Positions 1 through 6,368 are shown, numbered from the stretch's first letter. The stretch is DNA of 8,844 nt from JBCDGH01 sp038751365 (GCA_038751365.1 JBCDGH010000037.1:1-8844), one strand, 5' to 3'. Notes: generated by a model from the sequence alone, not told the origin. Numbers and translations: made by a program.

Positions 1-141
1 ACTCTTAGAACTGGAGGTATAAACAGCTTTGGTATTCTAGCACTAGTAGTATTAGGTGGACTAAGCCTTCAGCTAACCAAAAATACACTGAGAAACAATG
101 ACAAAAGATACAAATCAAGAGCTAAAGTAAGCAGGTTTTAG
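1..141 (+). CDS. C-terminal end of a membrane-anchored protein (partial, 5' end outside window)
   Basis: Frame 1 is open from the first base to a TAG at 139-141 and encodes 46 residues. They begin TLRTGG, continue with a hydrophobic stretch (about residues 7-25, FGILALVVLGG in its centre) and end in a basic tail rich in Lys and Arg (RNNDKRYKSR). The order of Thr-Gly-Gly, one membrane helix and a positive tail is that of a C-terminal sortase signal. The Pro of LPXTG is not where it should be (T-L-R-T-G), so the motif is degenerate or this is simply a tail anchor. The basic tail is also longer than usual. The protein would be held in the membrane by its C-terminus with the bulk outside. The remainder lies upstream, so nothing can be said of its function. 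Confidence 0.6.
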   Translation, partial: TLRTGGINSFGILALVVLGGLSLQLTKNTLRNNDKRYKSRAKVSRF

Positions 142-149
142 CAAAAACG

Positions 150-161
150 CTAGTATACTAG
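150..161. repeat. 12-bp perfect palindrome CTAGTATACTAG
   Basis: The sequence equals its own reverse complement over 12 bases, 8 bp after the stop codon of the partial gene. It lacks a loop and a following T-run, so it is not a good intrinsic terminator. It could be a protein-binding site or chance in AT-rich DNA. Confidence 0.35.
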
Positions 162-218
162 TACACACTCTAAACTTTCACTATCAATAATTTTAGCTTA
201 AGTTCCTAAACTGTCACA

Positions 219-247
219 TAGACATTAGTAATTACTTTTGCTATATT
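219..247 (+). promoter_or_regulatory. Predicted sigma70-type promoter for the solitary ABC membrane-domain gene
   Basis: TAGACA (219-224, 5/6 to TTGACA) and TATATT (242-247, 5/6 to TATAAT) are separated by 17 bp. Transcription would start near 254, giving a leader of about 35 nt before the ATG at 289. The spacing is ideal, but AT-rich DNA gives false positives easily. Confidence 0.45.
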
Positions 248-288
248 TTAATAGAGATGATTAATGCTTAATTAAGATTTTAGAGGGC

Positions 289-1296
289 ATGTACTATTTT
301 TTTGAAAAACTGTGGCGGTTTAGAAACATTAACTTTATCGAAGATGAGTCTATTTTTGATAGGTCATTTACTTCTTATTTTAGATCTAAATTTAAGCAAA
401 TTATTTTATTTACTCTAATTAAGGGATTATCTTCAGTATTTTACATTGCCTCTCCACTTATACTTGCTAATATAATTACAATTCGCTCTTGGGAATATCT
501 TTGAATATTCTTTATTACTGGAATCATTATTCAATTACTATTTACTTCAGCTGAATGGTTAGAACAAAGATGGATCGGCTACGAGCAGTATAAAATTCGA
601 ATCTCAGCTCAAAAACGGCTACTAATTACTGACCCTGTAGTGCATTCTACCCTCTCACATGGTAAAGTATTCTCTAAATTTACCCCACTTACTATAGGTT
701 TTTTAGAGCTGTCTTCTCTAATCACTGGTGATTTAGGTGATATAGTTATTTCGCTAATCAGTATTGTAATCTTGTTTCTTGCGACTGATAGCTTCATTGG
801 CAGTATCTTAGGTATAGGTATTATCCTGCAAATGCTAATTATCACTCTTCTTAGAAGGAAAATATCTAAAGAATTTAAGCCTATAGATATTCAGCGTAGA
901 GATGCTAGTACAGAAGCCTCTACTGTCTTAGTAACCCAGAAATCATTTATTAGAACAGTCTTTGCCACCGAAAGCATGCTCAATAAATATAGGAAAGCTT
1001 TCTCTGAAGTTATAGTCTCTATTAGAACCTCGCAGATGACTTATAAAGCTTTAGGCTCTTTAATCGAAATTACAAATACGCTAACTACTGTGATTGTCAT
1101 ATCTTTACTATTTATGTCAGACAAGGAAAGCTTAACCATACTGGCTTTAGTTGCCTCATTAGGTAGAAATGATTATATGATAGGTCAGACTGGAAAAGTT
1201 ATTGGCAATATTACTACAGAATGGATTGATCTTACTGATTCCTGGGAGTTTATGAAAGAAAATAGTAAAACCACCTACCCTGTCTTAGACTCATAA
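289..1296 (+). pseudogene. Solitary ABC-exporter transmembrane domain with an in-frame TGA at codon 72
   Basis: One reading frame runs from ATG 289 to TAA 1294-1296, broken only by TGA at 502-504. Read through, it is 335 residues with the pattern of an ABC type-1 exporter membrane domain: an amphipathic N-terminus, hydrophobic helices near residues 37-62, 72-86, about 145-190 and 260-280, long cytosolic helices (SMLNKYRKAFSEV), and the closing SWEFMKEN that in full exporters leads into the linker. No Walker A, signature or Walker B follows: the frame ends 15 residues later. The TGA falls in the second membrane helix, and homologous-looking sequence continues directly after it (IFFITG, then AEWLEQRW). 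The gene is therefore a recently broken, ATPase-less remnant, or the TGA is decoded. An internal ATG at 640 could restart translation but would lose helices 1-2. The GAGGG at 283-287 is only 1 nt from the ATG, too close for a normal ribosome site. Confidence 0.6.
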
Positions 1297-1313
1297 TAAT
1301 ACAGCTAAACTGT

Positions 1314-1368
1314 AATAATTTGAACATGTATTTGACGCTAATGCTCAAAAATGCAATAATTTGAACAT
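1314..1368. repeat. Candidate operator: direct and inverted half-sites around the fic promoter
   Basis: A 14-bp perfect direct repeat, AATAATTTGAACAT, occurs at 1314-1327 and 1355-1368, exactly 41 bp apart. Its last nine bases (TTTGAACAT, at 1319-1327 and 1360-1368) also occur inverted with one mismatch at 1341-1349 (ATGCTCAAA). The half-sites thus lie upstream of the -35 box, within the spacer, and over the end of the -10 box and the start point. That placement would let a bound protein block RNA polymerase. The Fic protein itself has a C-terminal winged helix and is the obvious candidate binder (inference). Confidence 0.45.
1332..1360 (+). promoter_or_regulatory. Predicted promoter of the fic gene, giving a leaderless mRNA
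   Basis: TTGACG (1332-1337, 5/6) and AATAAT (1355-1360, 5/6) are 17 bp apart. A start site 7-8 nt past the -10 box falls at 1367-1369, at the ATG (1369). No ribosome-binding sequence precedes the ATG, consistent with leaderless translation. Confidence 0.6.
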
Positions 1369-2430
1369 ATGCCAGAATATAGGCTCAAAAAACTGCCTTT
1401 AGAAGATGACTTTAATACAACTGAAATTTTAAATTTGAGCTTAAGAGTTGATAACGCTTTATCTGACTTAGACAAAGAGATCCTAAAAATATCTAATTTT
1501 GAGCTAATTCTTCAACCCCTAACTGTTCGTGAGGCTGTCGCTAGTAACGAAATTGAAAGTATCAGAACTACCACCCTTGAGATACTGCAAGCTGAATTAC
1601 TAAACCCTCAAACATTACCATCTGCGCAAAAAGAAGTTTTACATTACAAAAAGTCGTTATTGCTAGGTTTAAGTATAGTAAAAGACGAAGGTAAGCTTTT
1701 ACTGGAAGATTTGATTAACATTCATTGCGGAATTGTACCAAACAAAGCTGGACTTAGAAACAGAGGTGGTGTATACGTAGGCAATAGGCTGGGAGAGATA
1801 ATCTATACCCCTCCACAAGAACTTGCAGAAATTAAGGACTATCTAAACAATTTATTTGATTATATCTATTCGACACAAAGCAACTCTCTAGTCAAAATCA
1901 TACTAACTCATTATCAACTAGAGGCAATCCATCCATTTTTTGATGGCAATGGGAGAGTGGGTCGTATTTTGATGTCTCTACAATTTGTATTAGAAAAAAA
2001 ACTGCAATATCCCGTTCTATACTCCTCAGGTTATATAGCAGAAAATAAAAGCGTCTACTACGAATTATTTAGAGAAATTCAACAAAACAATAACTGGCAT
2101 GACTGGATTATCTTTCATTTAAATGGAATATTGAGACAAGCTAAAGAAGCTACAATGAGAGTCAGAGAAATTCAGGAATTGAAAAACCAATTTACTTACA
2201 GAGTTAGCACAGCTTTAAAATTGCCAAAAACCAAGCAAAAAGCCGTCCAAGAATATTTTTTTACTAAAGCTTTTTATACTCAAACTGATATGGCTAAAAC
2301 TCTGCAAATGTCTCGAAATACTACAAAGAAATACCTGACTACACTACTAAATCATAATTTGCTAGATACTAGGCAAGCAGGAAGGGAATTTTTGTATTTT
2401 ATACCTGAGTTTATAGAAATTTTGAGCTAA
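1369..2430 (+). CDS. Fic domain protein (AMP-transferase) with C-terminal winged helix
   Basis: 353 residues. The Fic motif is HPFFDGNGRVGR at 188-199, with catalytic His188, the Asp192 and Gly-Asn-Gly phosphate loop, and Arg199. Upstream lie the flap region (GGVYVGNRLGEIIYTPP, 133-149) and the N-terminal helix with the inhibitory motif of self-inhibited Fic proteins, SNEIES at 59-64. Its Glu63 is in place, but the usual closing Gly or Asn is Ser. Residues about 285-345 look like a winged helix-turn-helix (TQTDMAKTLQMSRNTTKKYL, then a wing). Fic enzymes of this build transfer AMP from ATP to Ser, Thr or Tyr hydroxyls of target proteins in the cytoplasm; the target here is unknown. The first ATG sits at the predicted transcription start. 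Length and architecture match the common Fic/DUF4172-like plus HTH family, with no sign of damage. The gene stands alone, with its own promoter and terminator. Confidence 0.9.
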   Translation: MPEYRLKKLPLEDDFNTTEILNLSLRVDNALSDLDKEILKISNFELILQPLTVREAVASNEIESIRTTTLEILQAELLNPQTLPSAQKEVLHYKKSLLLGLSIVKDEGKLLLEDLINIHCGIVPNKAGLRNRGGVYVGNRLGEIIYTPPQELAEIKDYLNNLFDYIYSTQSNSLVKIILTHYQLEAIHPFFDGNGRVGRILMSLQFVLEKKLQYPVLYSSGYIAENKSVYYELFREIQQNNNWHDWIIFHLNGILRQAKEATMRVREIQELKNQFTYRVSTALKLPKTKQKAVQEYFFTKAFYTQTDMAKTLQMSRNTTKKYLTTLLNHNLLDTRQAGREFLYFIPEFIEILS

Positions 2431-2474
2431 TCAATTTAAAGGTCACAAAAAACTATCTTTTAGAGACAGAATTA

Positions 2475-2530
2475 TTGAAAAAAATAGTAAGGAACAAGTT
2501 AGAGGTGTTCAACTTACTATTTAATTTGAC
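2475..2530. terminator. Bidirectional intrinsic terminator between convergent genes
   Basis: AAATAGTAAG (2482-2491) pairs perfectly with CTTACTATTT (2513-2522). Inside it GAAC (2492-2495) can pair with GTTC (2507-2510), leaving an AA bulge. The stem is preceded by an A-run, which is a T-run on the minus strand, and followed by TTTAATTT. It can stop both the fic transcript and the leftward operon. Confidence 0.75.
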
Positions 2531-2545
2531 TAGGTAAGGAAAAAT

Positions 2546-2755
2546 CTAATCTTTTGAGCCAGGCGGTATTTCTGGTTCTTTTTCAGGCTTTAATTCGATT
2601 ATCTGAATGTCAAATTCTATACCTTCTTTTTCAAGAATTTCAGCTATTTTCTCAGTAGTTTTAATGGAATCCTCTCTGTTTCCTTCTACAATAATTTTGA
2701 TTTCCTTGTCATTCTCCATTCTTACTTTAGGCGCTTTATCTTGATTCTCACTCAC
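2546..2755 (-). CDS. Small acidic hypothetical protein (69 aa)
   Basis: I do not recognise a family. It starts at GTG 2755 with a good Shine-Dalgarno (AGAGGA, 8 nt upstream) and ends at TAG 2546. The product is soluble with no membrane segment. A charged head (residues 1-16) is followed by a strand-helix-strand pattern: EIKIIVEG (18-25), a Glu/Lys-rich helix DSIKTTEKIAEILEKEG (29-45) and FDIQIIEL (48-55). A Pro/Glu tail (PEKEPEIPPG) closes it. The regular pattern and the clear ribosome site argue for a real gene. It lies 91 nt after the ABC ATPase gene on the same strand and ahead of the shared terminator, so it may be the last gene of that operon. A later in-frame ATG at 2720 is a weaker alternative start. 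Confidence 0.6.
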   Translation of the reverse strand: MSENQDKAPKVRMENDKEIKIIVEGNREDSIKTTEKIAEILEKEGIEFDIQIIELKPEKEPEIPPGSKD

Positions 2756-2763
2756 TGTAAATA

Positions 2764-2769
2764 TCCTCT
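2764..2769 (-). promoter_or_regulatory. Shine-Dalgarno site AGAGGA deciding the GTG start
   Basis: AGAGGA on the minus strand lies 8 nt before GTG 2755. It is the only well-placed ribosome-binding sequence in the window, and it favours the GTG over the internal ATG 33 bases further in. Confidence 0.6.
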
Positions 2770-2770
2770 A

Positions 2771-2784
2771 TAGAACACGTTCTA
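2771..2784. repeat. Inverted repeat TAGAAC-2-GTTCTA upstream of the small gene
   Basis: Two perfect 6-bp arms are separated by 2 bp, just upstream of the Shine-Dalgarno of the 69-residue gene. The geometry suits a dimeric regulator. GAAC and GTTC resemble halves of a Gram-positive LexA box, but the spacing is 2 rather than 4, so it is not called as one. Confidence 0.35.
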
Positions 2785-2795
2785 GAAAATAGCTC

Positions 2796-2846
2796 CTAGA
2801 ATATTAACAAAATAGCATAAATCAGAAATTTAAGCAAGTTTTCTCG
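2796..2846 (-). pseudogene. Vestigial C-terminal tail of the ABC ATPase, beyond a TAG
   Basis: After the TAG at 2849-2847 the same frame stays open for 16 codons (RENLLKFLIYAILLIF) to a second TAG at 2798-2796. This resembles the usual end of exporter ATPases, G-T-H-x-x-L-L followed by Y-A-x-L. The partner subunit has THQSLL and then EYQQIY at the same place. The first TAG occupies about the position of the conserved His. Either the stop is recent or it is sometimes read through. Confidence 0.4.
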
Positions 2847-3563
2847 CTACCAGCTAGACTCAATTTGTACTTTCCCACCTCCAACCATAAACACTTGATC
2901 AGCTACTTTTATAGTATTTAGTCTGTGTGCAATAATCAGTTTAGTAGTGCTCGCAGGTAATTCATCTAAAATCACTTGAAGACTTTGCTCAGTCACTGTA
3001 TCTAGATTAGCTGTAGCTTCATCTAGGATCAAAAAACTCGGATCGCGCAAAATTACCCTCATAAAATTAATTATTTGCTTTTGACCCAAACTAATATTCT
3101 CACTATTATTAGTGACCATTGTGCTCAAACCTTCAGAGAAATTACTGACCAGACTAAAGAGATTTTTCTGTTTAAGAACTTGCTCAAATTGAGAGTAATC
3201 AATACTTTCTTCTTCACTCTGACTAAAAATGCTACTAAACTGTTTATAATCTGGATTACCATAAATAATATTATCTAGAACCGTACCAGAATACAAATAG
3301 GGCTCTTGTAAAATGAATCCAACCTCCCAGTACAATTCCAAGGCATCCCACTCTCTCAAATCTTTATCTCGTAGTAAAATCTGACCACTTGTTGGTTCGT
3401 ATAATCTTGAAATTAAACTAGCTGTAGTACTCTTACCCTCACCTGTAGGTCCCACCAAAGCGTAAGTTTTACCTGAGTCCATAGTCAAGGAAACATCTCG
3501 CAGAATCATTTTTTGATCTTCGGCGTATTGGAAACTCACATTTCTAAATTCTAAAATCGACAT
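2847..3563 (-). CDS. ABC exporter ATPase domain, split from its membrane domain
   Basis: 238 residues forming a lone nucleotide-binding domain of the exporter class. Visible motifs are A-loop Tyr13 (FQY), Walker A GPTGEGKS (38-45), Q-loop Gln86 (ILQEPYLYSG), the degraded signature ISLGQ (157-161) in place of LSGGQ, Walker B FLILDE (177-182) with catalytic Glu182, D-loop NLD (186-188) and switch His213 (IAHRL). It hydrolyses ATP for the exporter encoded by the two genes before it. Its good Walker B and His pair with the intact LSGGQ of the 4584-6302 subunit to form the working site. The ATG at 3563 has no Shine-Dalgarno and lies 13 nt after the stop of the membrane-domain gene, so translation is probably coupled. 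It stops at QIESSW, short of the usual GTH-x-x-LL tail. No linker to the membrane domain remains. Confidence 0.85.
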   Translation of the reverse strand: MSILEFRNVSFQYAEDQKMILRDVSLTMDSGKTYALVGPTGEGKSTTASLISRLYEPTSGQILLRDKDLREWDALELYWEVGFILQEPYLYSGTVLDNIIYGNPDYKQFSSIFSQSEEESIDYSQFEQVLKQKNLFSLVSNFSEGLSTMVTNNSENISLGQKQIINFMRVILRDPSFLILDEATANLDTVTEQSLQVILDELPASTTKLIIAHRLNTIKVADQVFMVGGGKVQIESSW

Positions 3564-3576
3564 ATGTTTAGCAAAT

Positions 3577-4572
3577 TTATTTTAATTTTAACAGTGCTTG
3601 CACCCTACCCCAAGCAGCCACAGCTTCTTGCATAGTACCCCAGATATTACCTAAAGTCCGTAAAGGCTCATAAAATTTTTGAGTATAGCTAATAAAGCCA
3701 ATCAGTAAACCTAAAGTTAGATTACCTTGCTGCAATAAATACAATCCAAAAGCCAAAACTAGTATTTGTGCTATATTCCCAGCAAAACTATATAAAGGAT
3801 TGAACAGACCATTTAGAACCTGAGCAGTAAAGGTTTGTTTAAAATTAGTTTGATTGAGTTCAGTAAATGACGTTCTCAGATATTCCCCCTTATTAAACGC
3901 TGCCAAAGCTTTAAAATTATTCAAATTCTCATCCAGAAAAGCTATCATGTTGCCATTTGTTTCTAGACTTTCTTTATTTTTAGAATTTACTAAAGGAGAA
4001 ATTACTCTACTTAAAAAAACGACCATGATTACTGCTAGCCACACAACTAAAGCCAGCTGCCAGTTTAAGAAAAAAATAAAGACACCAATCCCAATAAAAG
4101 TAAAAAAAGAAGATACAAACTGAAAGATAGACCCACTTAAAAAGTTATTTAGTTTTTCAGTATCGCTGTTGATTCTAGCTATAATATCTCCAGCTTTATT
4201 TTGCTGAAAAAAGGTCAAAGGCAGCTCTTGCAATTTGGCAAATAAATTTTCTCTCAGCCTAAAAAGTACTCTTTGAGAAACTTGACCCACTAATCTCGTT
4301 TGTAAAAAACTTACTATCATAGTGACTAGATACATACTAGCCAATATTCCTAAAATTAAATTCAAACCACCCAGATTTCTTTTAGAAATATACTCGTCTA
4401 TGGCGATACTAATCAGCACTGGTGTGGCCACGTTAGTACCAGCGTTAATTAACACAGCTAAAACAGCAGTAATCATTTTAGACCATTCTCCCTCCATCAA
4501 ACTAACAATTGACTGACGTCTCTGCTGCCAAGTTTCATTTATTCGATTCTGATTTAAATCGTAATTAGTCAT
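3577..4572 (-). CDS. ABC exporter transmembrane domain, lacking its own ATPase domain
   Basis: 331 residues with the six-helix pattern of an ABC type-1 exporter: hydrophobic segments near 34-60, 70-92, 148-170, 172-192, 258-281 and 285-297. Between them are the cytosolic features QRVLFRLRENLFAKLQ (100-115), FFQQNKAGDIIARINSD (121-137), and AVAAWGRVQALLKLK at the end, where intact proteins pass into the linker before the ATPase. Here TAA follows directly. The ATPase starts 13 nt later in another frame, so this and 2847-3563 are two halves of one subunit. It should sit in the membrane as partner of the 4584-6302 product. The ATG at 4572 follows that gene's TAA by 11 nt without a Shine-Dalgarno, which suggests coupled translation. 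The substrate cannot be told from sequence. Confidence 0.85.
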   Translation of the reverse strand: MTNYDLNQNRINETWQQRRQSIVSLMEGEWSKMITAVLAVLINAGTNVATPVLISIAIDEYISKRNLGGLNLILGILASMYLVTMIVSFLQTRLVGQVSQRVLFRLRENLFAKLQELPLTFFQQNKAGDIIARINSDTEKLNNFLSGSIFQFVSSFFTFIGIGVFIFFLNWQLALVVWLAVIMVVFLSRVISPLVNSKNKESLETNGNMIAFLDENLNNFKALAAFNKGEYLRTSFTELNQTNFKQTFTAQVLNGLFNPLYSFAGNIAQILVLAFGLYLLQQGNLTLGLLIGFISYTQKFYEPLRTLGNIWGTMQEAVAAWGRVQALLKLK

Positions 4573-4583
4573 AAAATATTCAT

Positions 4584-6302
4584 TTAATTTTCTATAGTTT
4601 GCTGACTTGAGTAAATTTGTTGATACTCTCGATTTGACTCTAATAATGATTGATGAGTACCAACACCTACCAGCTCACCCTGCATCAGAACAATTATCTG
4701 CTCAAAATCTTTTACTGCTTCAATTTTTTGAGTTATGCTAACCAGAGTTATTTCTGGAAAGTTATACTTTAACCTATCCCATATTTCTTGCTCAGTTTGA
4801 TTATCTACCCTTGCTGTGAAATCATCCAAAAGTAATATTTTAGGTTGTTGAGCTAAACTCCTTGCTAACATTAAACGTTGTTTCTGCCCACCAGATAAAG
4901 TAGCACCTCTCTCACTTACCTGCGTCTCTAGTCCACTCTCTAGAGAAGTCACAAACTCATCCAGTTTCGATGTATAGATGGCATTATTTAGATTTTCCTC
5001 AGAAACTAAGTTTGAAAAAACAATATTTTCTTTCAGACTACCTCTAAAAACTAAACTGTCTTGAAATACTAAGCCGAGTTGACTCAACAAGTTTTCTTTA
5101 TCCCAATTATTCAACACAACATCATCAACCAAAATCTGACCGCTTGTAGGATCACTAAGACCAATCATTAAATTAAATAATTGTGATTTTCCTGCGCCAG
5201 TAGGACCAAGGATGGCTGTCCTAGTGCCTGGCTGTATCTTGAAACTCACACCTTTTAGAACTTGTACACCACCCATTTCAAGGTTCACATCTTTTACTTC
5301 AATAACACCTTTCACTTGAGCTTGGTAATTACCGTACAGTTTTTCATCAGGTGAGTCCAAAATTTTTTCAATTCTAGCATAGGATACAAAGCCTCTACTA
5401 AAACCCTGACTAGTAAAGCCTAGAATAAAGATTGGAGTAATTAAAAGATTATAATATGTAATAAAACTAGCAAACCCTCCTAGGGTCAAACTACTATCAA
5501 CAATTTGCCTCCCTCCAACGAATAAAATCACAACTACAGCTAAATTAGATACTAAATTAATACTGGGTATCAATAAAGAGAACAGGGTTACCACTTTTAT
5601 ACTTATATCTTTGGCGGTCTGATTAACCTTAGCAAATTTTTTCTCTTCCCAGCTTTGACTATTAAGTATTCTGACCAAACTTGAACCAAATATACTTTCA
5701 TTTACCACTTGGTTGATTTTGCTTAAATTCAATTGCGACTCACTAAATAAAGGAGAAATTTTACTAAAAATGAAAACAAATAAGACTATGACTATAGGTA
5801 AAATTGATATAGCTATGAGAGCTAGATACCAATTGGTAATAAGTAACATCACGCAAGAACCGATAAGTAACAGAACTGCAGTTAAAAAATAGACCATTCC
5901 TTGTGAGGCAATAGATTTTACATTCTTTACGTCTGAACTGAAAGTAGTAATCAGCTCACTTACCCCTAAATTATTGACTAAGCTAAAGCTACTTTTGGAT
6001 ATTTTTGTTATCATCTTACTTCTCAAATCTCTAGCTATACGCTCGGATAAAAATACGGTAATAACTGTCTGTAGTGTGGCTAATACAAACAAACCAACCA
6101 CCAAAAGAGCTAGCAACCAATAATCTTGACCTTTTAAAAGTTCTTGATTGTTTTGAAATGCATCTATATAATACCCAATTAATCTTGGCAGAGCTAAATT
6201 TAAACCATTAGCTAAAACAATAATGACAAAAGCAACGGAAAATATACCCAGATAAGGTCTAAAAATTTGTATAACACTGTTAGCTTTATTTTGTTTACCC
6301 AT
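4584..6302 (-). CDS. ABC exporter subunit (TMD-NBD) with a degenerate ATP site
   Basis: 572 residues, the normal length for a half-exporter. The membrane domain spans about 15-300 (helices near 18-40, 62-85, 136-157, 159-181, 240-262, 276-298) and the ATPase about 333-560. Motifs are Walker A GPTGAGKS (366-373), Q-loop Gln414 (LVFQD), signature LSGGQ (469-473) and Walker B ILLLD (489-493). Walker B is followed by Asp494 where the catalytic Glu belongs. The switch position is Gln525 (ITQKI) instead of His. These two changes are those known for the degenerate site of heterodimeric exporters of the TM287/288 and BmrC/BmrD type. Its intact signature should serve the other subunit's ATP. It is the first gene of the leftward operon, behind a strong promoter. 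The ATG at 6302 has no Shine-Dalgarno. Lipid or drug export is plausible, but the substrate is unknown. Confidence 0.9.
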   Translation of the reverse strand: MGKQNKANSVIQIFRPYLGIFSVAFVIIVLANGLNLALPRLIGYYIDAFQNNQELLKGQDYWLLALLVVGLFVLATLQTVITVFLSERIARDLRSKMITKISKSSFSLVNNLGVSELITTFSSDVKNVKSIASQGMVYFLTAVLLLIGSCVMLLITNWYLALIAISILPIVIVLFVFIFSKISPLFSESQLNLSKINQVVNESIFGSSLVRILNSQSWEEKKFAKVNQTAKDISIKVVTLFSLLIPSINLVSNLAVVVILFVGGRQIVDSSLTLGGFASFITYYNLLITPIFILGFTSQGFSRGFVSYARIEKILDSPDEKLYGNYQAQVKGVIEVKDVNLEMGGVQVLKGVSFKIQPGTRTAILGPTGAGKSQLFNLMIGLSDPTSGQILVDDVVLNNWDKENLLSQLGLVFQDSLVFRGSLKENIVFSNLVSEENLNNAIYTSKLDEFVTSLESGLETQVSERGATLSGGQKQRLMLARSLAQQPKILLLDDFTARVDNQTEQEIWDRLKYNFPEITLVSITQKIEAVKDFEQIIVLMQGELVGVGTHQSLLESNREYQQIYSSQQTIEN

Positions 6303-6339
6303 TGTTTAGTAAGGTGTAATTTACGATAAGTGCTTACAA

Positions 6340-6368
6340 ATAATACCTTTTTAAATATACAATGTCAA
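6340..6368 (-). promoter_or_regulatory. Promoter of the leftward ABC exporter operon
   Basis: On the minus strand a perfect TTGACA (6368-6363) is followed after 17 bp by TATTAT (6345-6340, 5/6). Transcription would begin near 6333, about 30 nt before ATG 6302. This is the best sigma70-type match in the window. Confidence 0.7.

Noticed and set aside
1300..1314. Hairpin TACAG-5-CTGTA as terminator of the solitary membrane-domain gene
   Set aside because: The stem is only 5 bp of mixed A/T and G/C, and it is followed by AATAATTTG rather than a T-run. It is too weak to call.
1369..2755. Fic plus the small acidic gene as a toxin-antitoxin pair
   Set aside because: The genes converge and are separated by a terminator, and the Fic protein carries its own inhibitory helix, so no separate antitoxin is required or visible.
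2771..2784. LexA/SOS box of the Gram-positive type
   Set aside because: GAAC and GTTC are separated by 2 bases, not the 4 of the known box, so it is listed only as an inverted repeat.
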